Below the pieces are notes generated by a model. That model worked only from the letters and a program-made list of their open reading frames with translations, was not told the origin of the DNA and ran no database searches. Both the position numbers and the translations under genes were made by a program. DNA of 64,000 bases from Chitinophagaceae bacterium BSSC1 (lineage in GTDB: Bacteria > Bacteroidota > Bacteroidia > Chitinophagales > Chitinophagaceae), in NCBI GenBank assembly GCA_002256435.1, contig NKJC01000001.1:1736001-1800000 (forward strand). Direction: 5' to 3'. Below, one piece after another: positions 63,769 through 64,000 of the stretch; within the stretch, counting starts at the first letter, position 1, and each line of letters starts with the position of its first letter.

Positions 63769-64000
63769 TTAGAATAGGTCAGCTGAACTATTGGGCAAAA
63801 TATTATAACTCTTTCTATGGTGCTCGCAAAGTCCATGAAGGGCAATAGCGTCTCTGTGGTCCTTGGTCCCATATCCTTTGTTCTTGTTCCAATGATACAT
63901 GGGGTATTCCAAGTGCAAATTTTCCATATAGCTGTCGCGATGGGTTTTGGCCAGAATACTGGCCGCGGCTATGCTAGCAAATTTACCATCGCCCTTAATG
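63769..64000 (-). CDS. rnhB: Ribonuclease HII, C-terminal part (continues beyond window)
   Basis: The frame is open from the right edge (the visible part begins mid-codon) to the TAA at 63769-63771. The visible 77 residues read [21 protein letters not shown], then [19 protein letters not shown], ending SSADLF. These are the RNase HII motifs with the metal-coordinating Asp of the KGD region and the KGYGT loop that contacts the RNA-DNA junction. It removes RNA from RNA/DNA hybrids. The N-terminus lies past position 64000. Confidence 0.93.
   Translation of the reverse strand, partial: IKGDGKFASIAAASILAKTHRDSYMENLHLEYPMYHWNKNKGYGTKDHRDAIALHGLCEHHRKSYNILPNSSADLF

Overview
This window looks like chromosome of an aerobic Bacteroidota bacterium, most likely family Chitinophagaceae. 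The family is inferred from overall gene resemblance and was not tested. Three things point to Bacteroidota. First, there is an actABCDEF alternative complex III operon fused to a cytochrome c oxidase cluster. Second, promoter-like TAnnTTTG boxes replace sigma-70 elements. Third, the gene repertoire is typical of the phylum (SCO, DUF420, DUF885, DUF5522, Reg_prop/Y_Y_Y LytS-type kinase with a LytTR regulator, S9 peptidase, SusD-free polysaccharide genes, many short secreted proteins ending in AQ). There is no phage, IS element, CRISPR array or rRNA.

Layout. 1-9.3 kb: two tandem secreted beta-helix proteins, then a minus-strand GMC oxidoreductase/subunit 3/DUF885 set, a sulfatase, an SDR and a small protein. 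9.4-17.5 kb: an AT-rich accessory stretch of secreted proteins of unknown function (including a tandem paralogue pair), an AlkB-like monooxygenase, a higBA toxin-antitoxin pair, 48-bp tandem repeats, and a tRNA-Arg(CCT) with a decayed partial copy 1.9 kb away. 17.6-21.4 kb: VOC protein, TPR membrane protein, DUF2892, a serine hydrolase and a PurN that carries an extra membrane domain.

21.6-37.7 kb is the core of the window: actA-F, coxB, ctaD, ctaB, two subunit III genes, subunit IV, SCO and DUF420. Together these encode quinol oxidation, electron transfer to oxygen, and assembly of the CuA and heme centres. It starts at a promoter with a CRP/FNR-like palindrome and is punctuated by intercistronic hairpins.

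37.7-44.6 kb: alkyltransferase-like protein, DUF5522, TrmB, two unknowns, a DUF2264/acetyl-esterase carbohydrate pair, and a sensor protein that stops after its HisKA segment. 44.75-45.03 kb holds an independent structured RNA gene with a promoter, a tRNA-like acceptor/T-arm and a terminator; I could not assign its identity. 45.1-49.6 kb: Lrp regulator, Wzz-like and O-antigen-ligase-like exopolysaccharide genes, a 30-codon membrane ORF and a glycosyltransferase. 49.7-58 kb: MarR and acyl-CoA dehydrogenase, sugar isomerase, cell-wall amidase, S9 peptidase, AhpD-like protein, and a 2-oxoacid:ferredoxin oxidoreductase beta subunit without its alpha partner. 58-64 kb: a LuxR-type regulator, threonylcarbamoyl-AMP synthase, the LytS/LytTR two-component pair, and the C-terminal end of RNase HII running off the right edge.

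I found no convincing new defence system or biosynthetic cluster. The strongest candidates for something undescribed are the structured RNA at 44.8-45.0 kb, the membrane-domain PurN fusion, and the kinase-less sensor.
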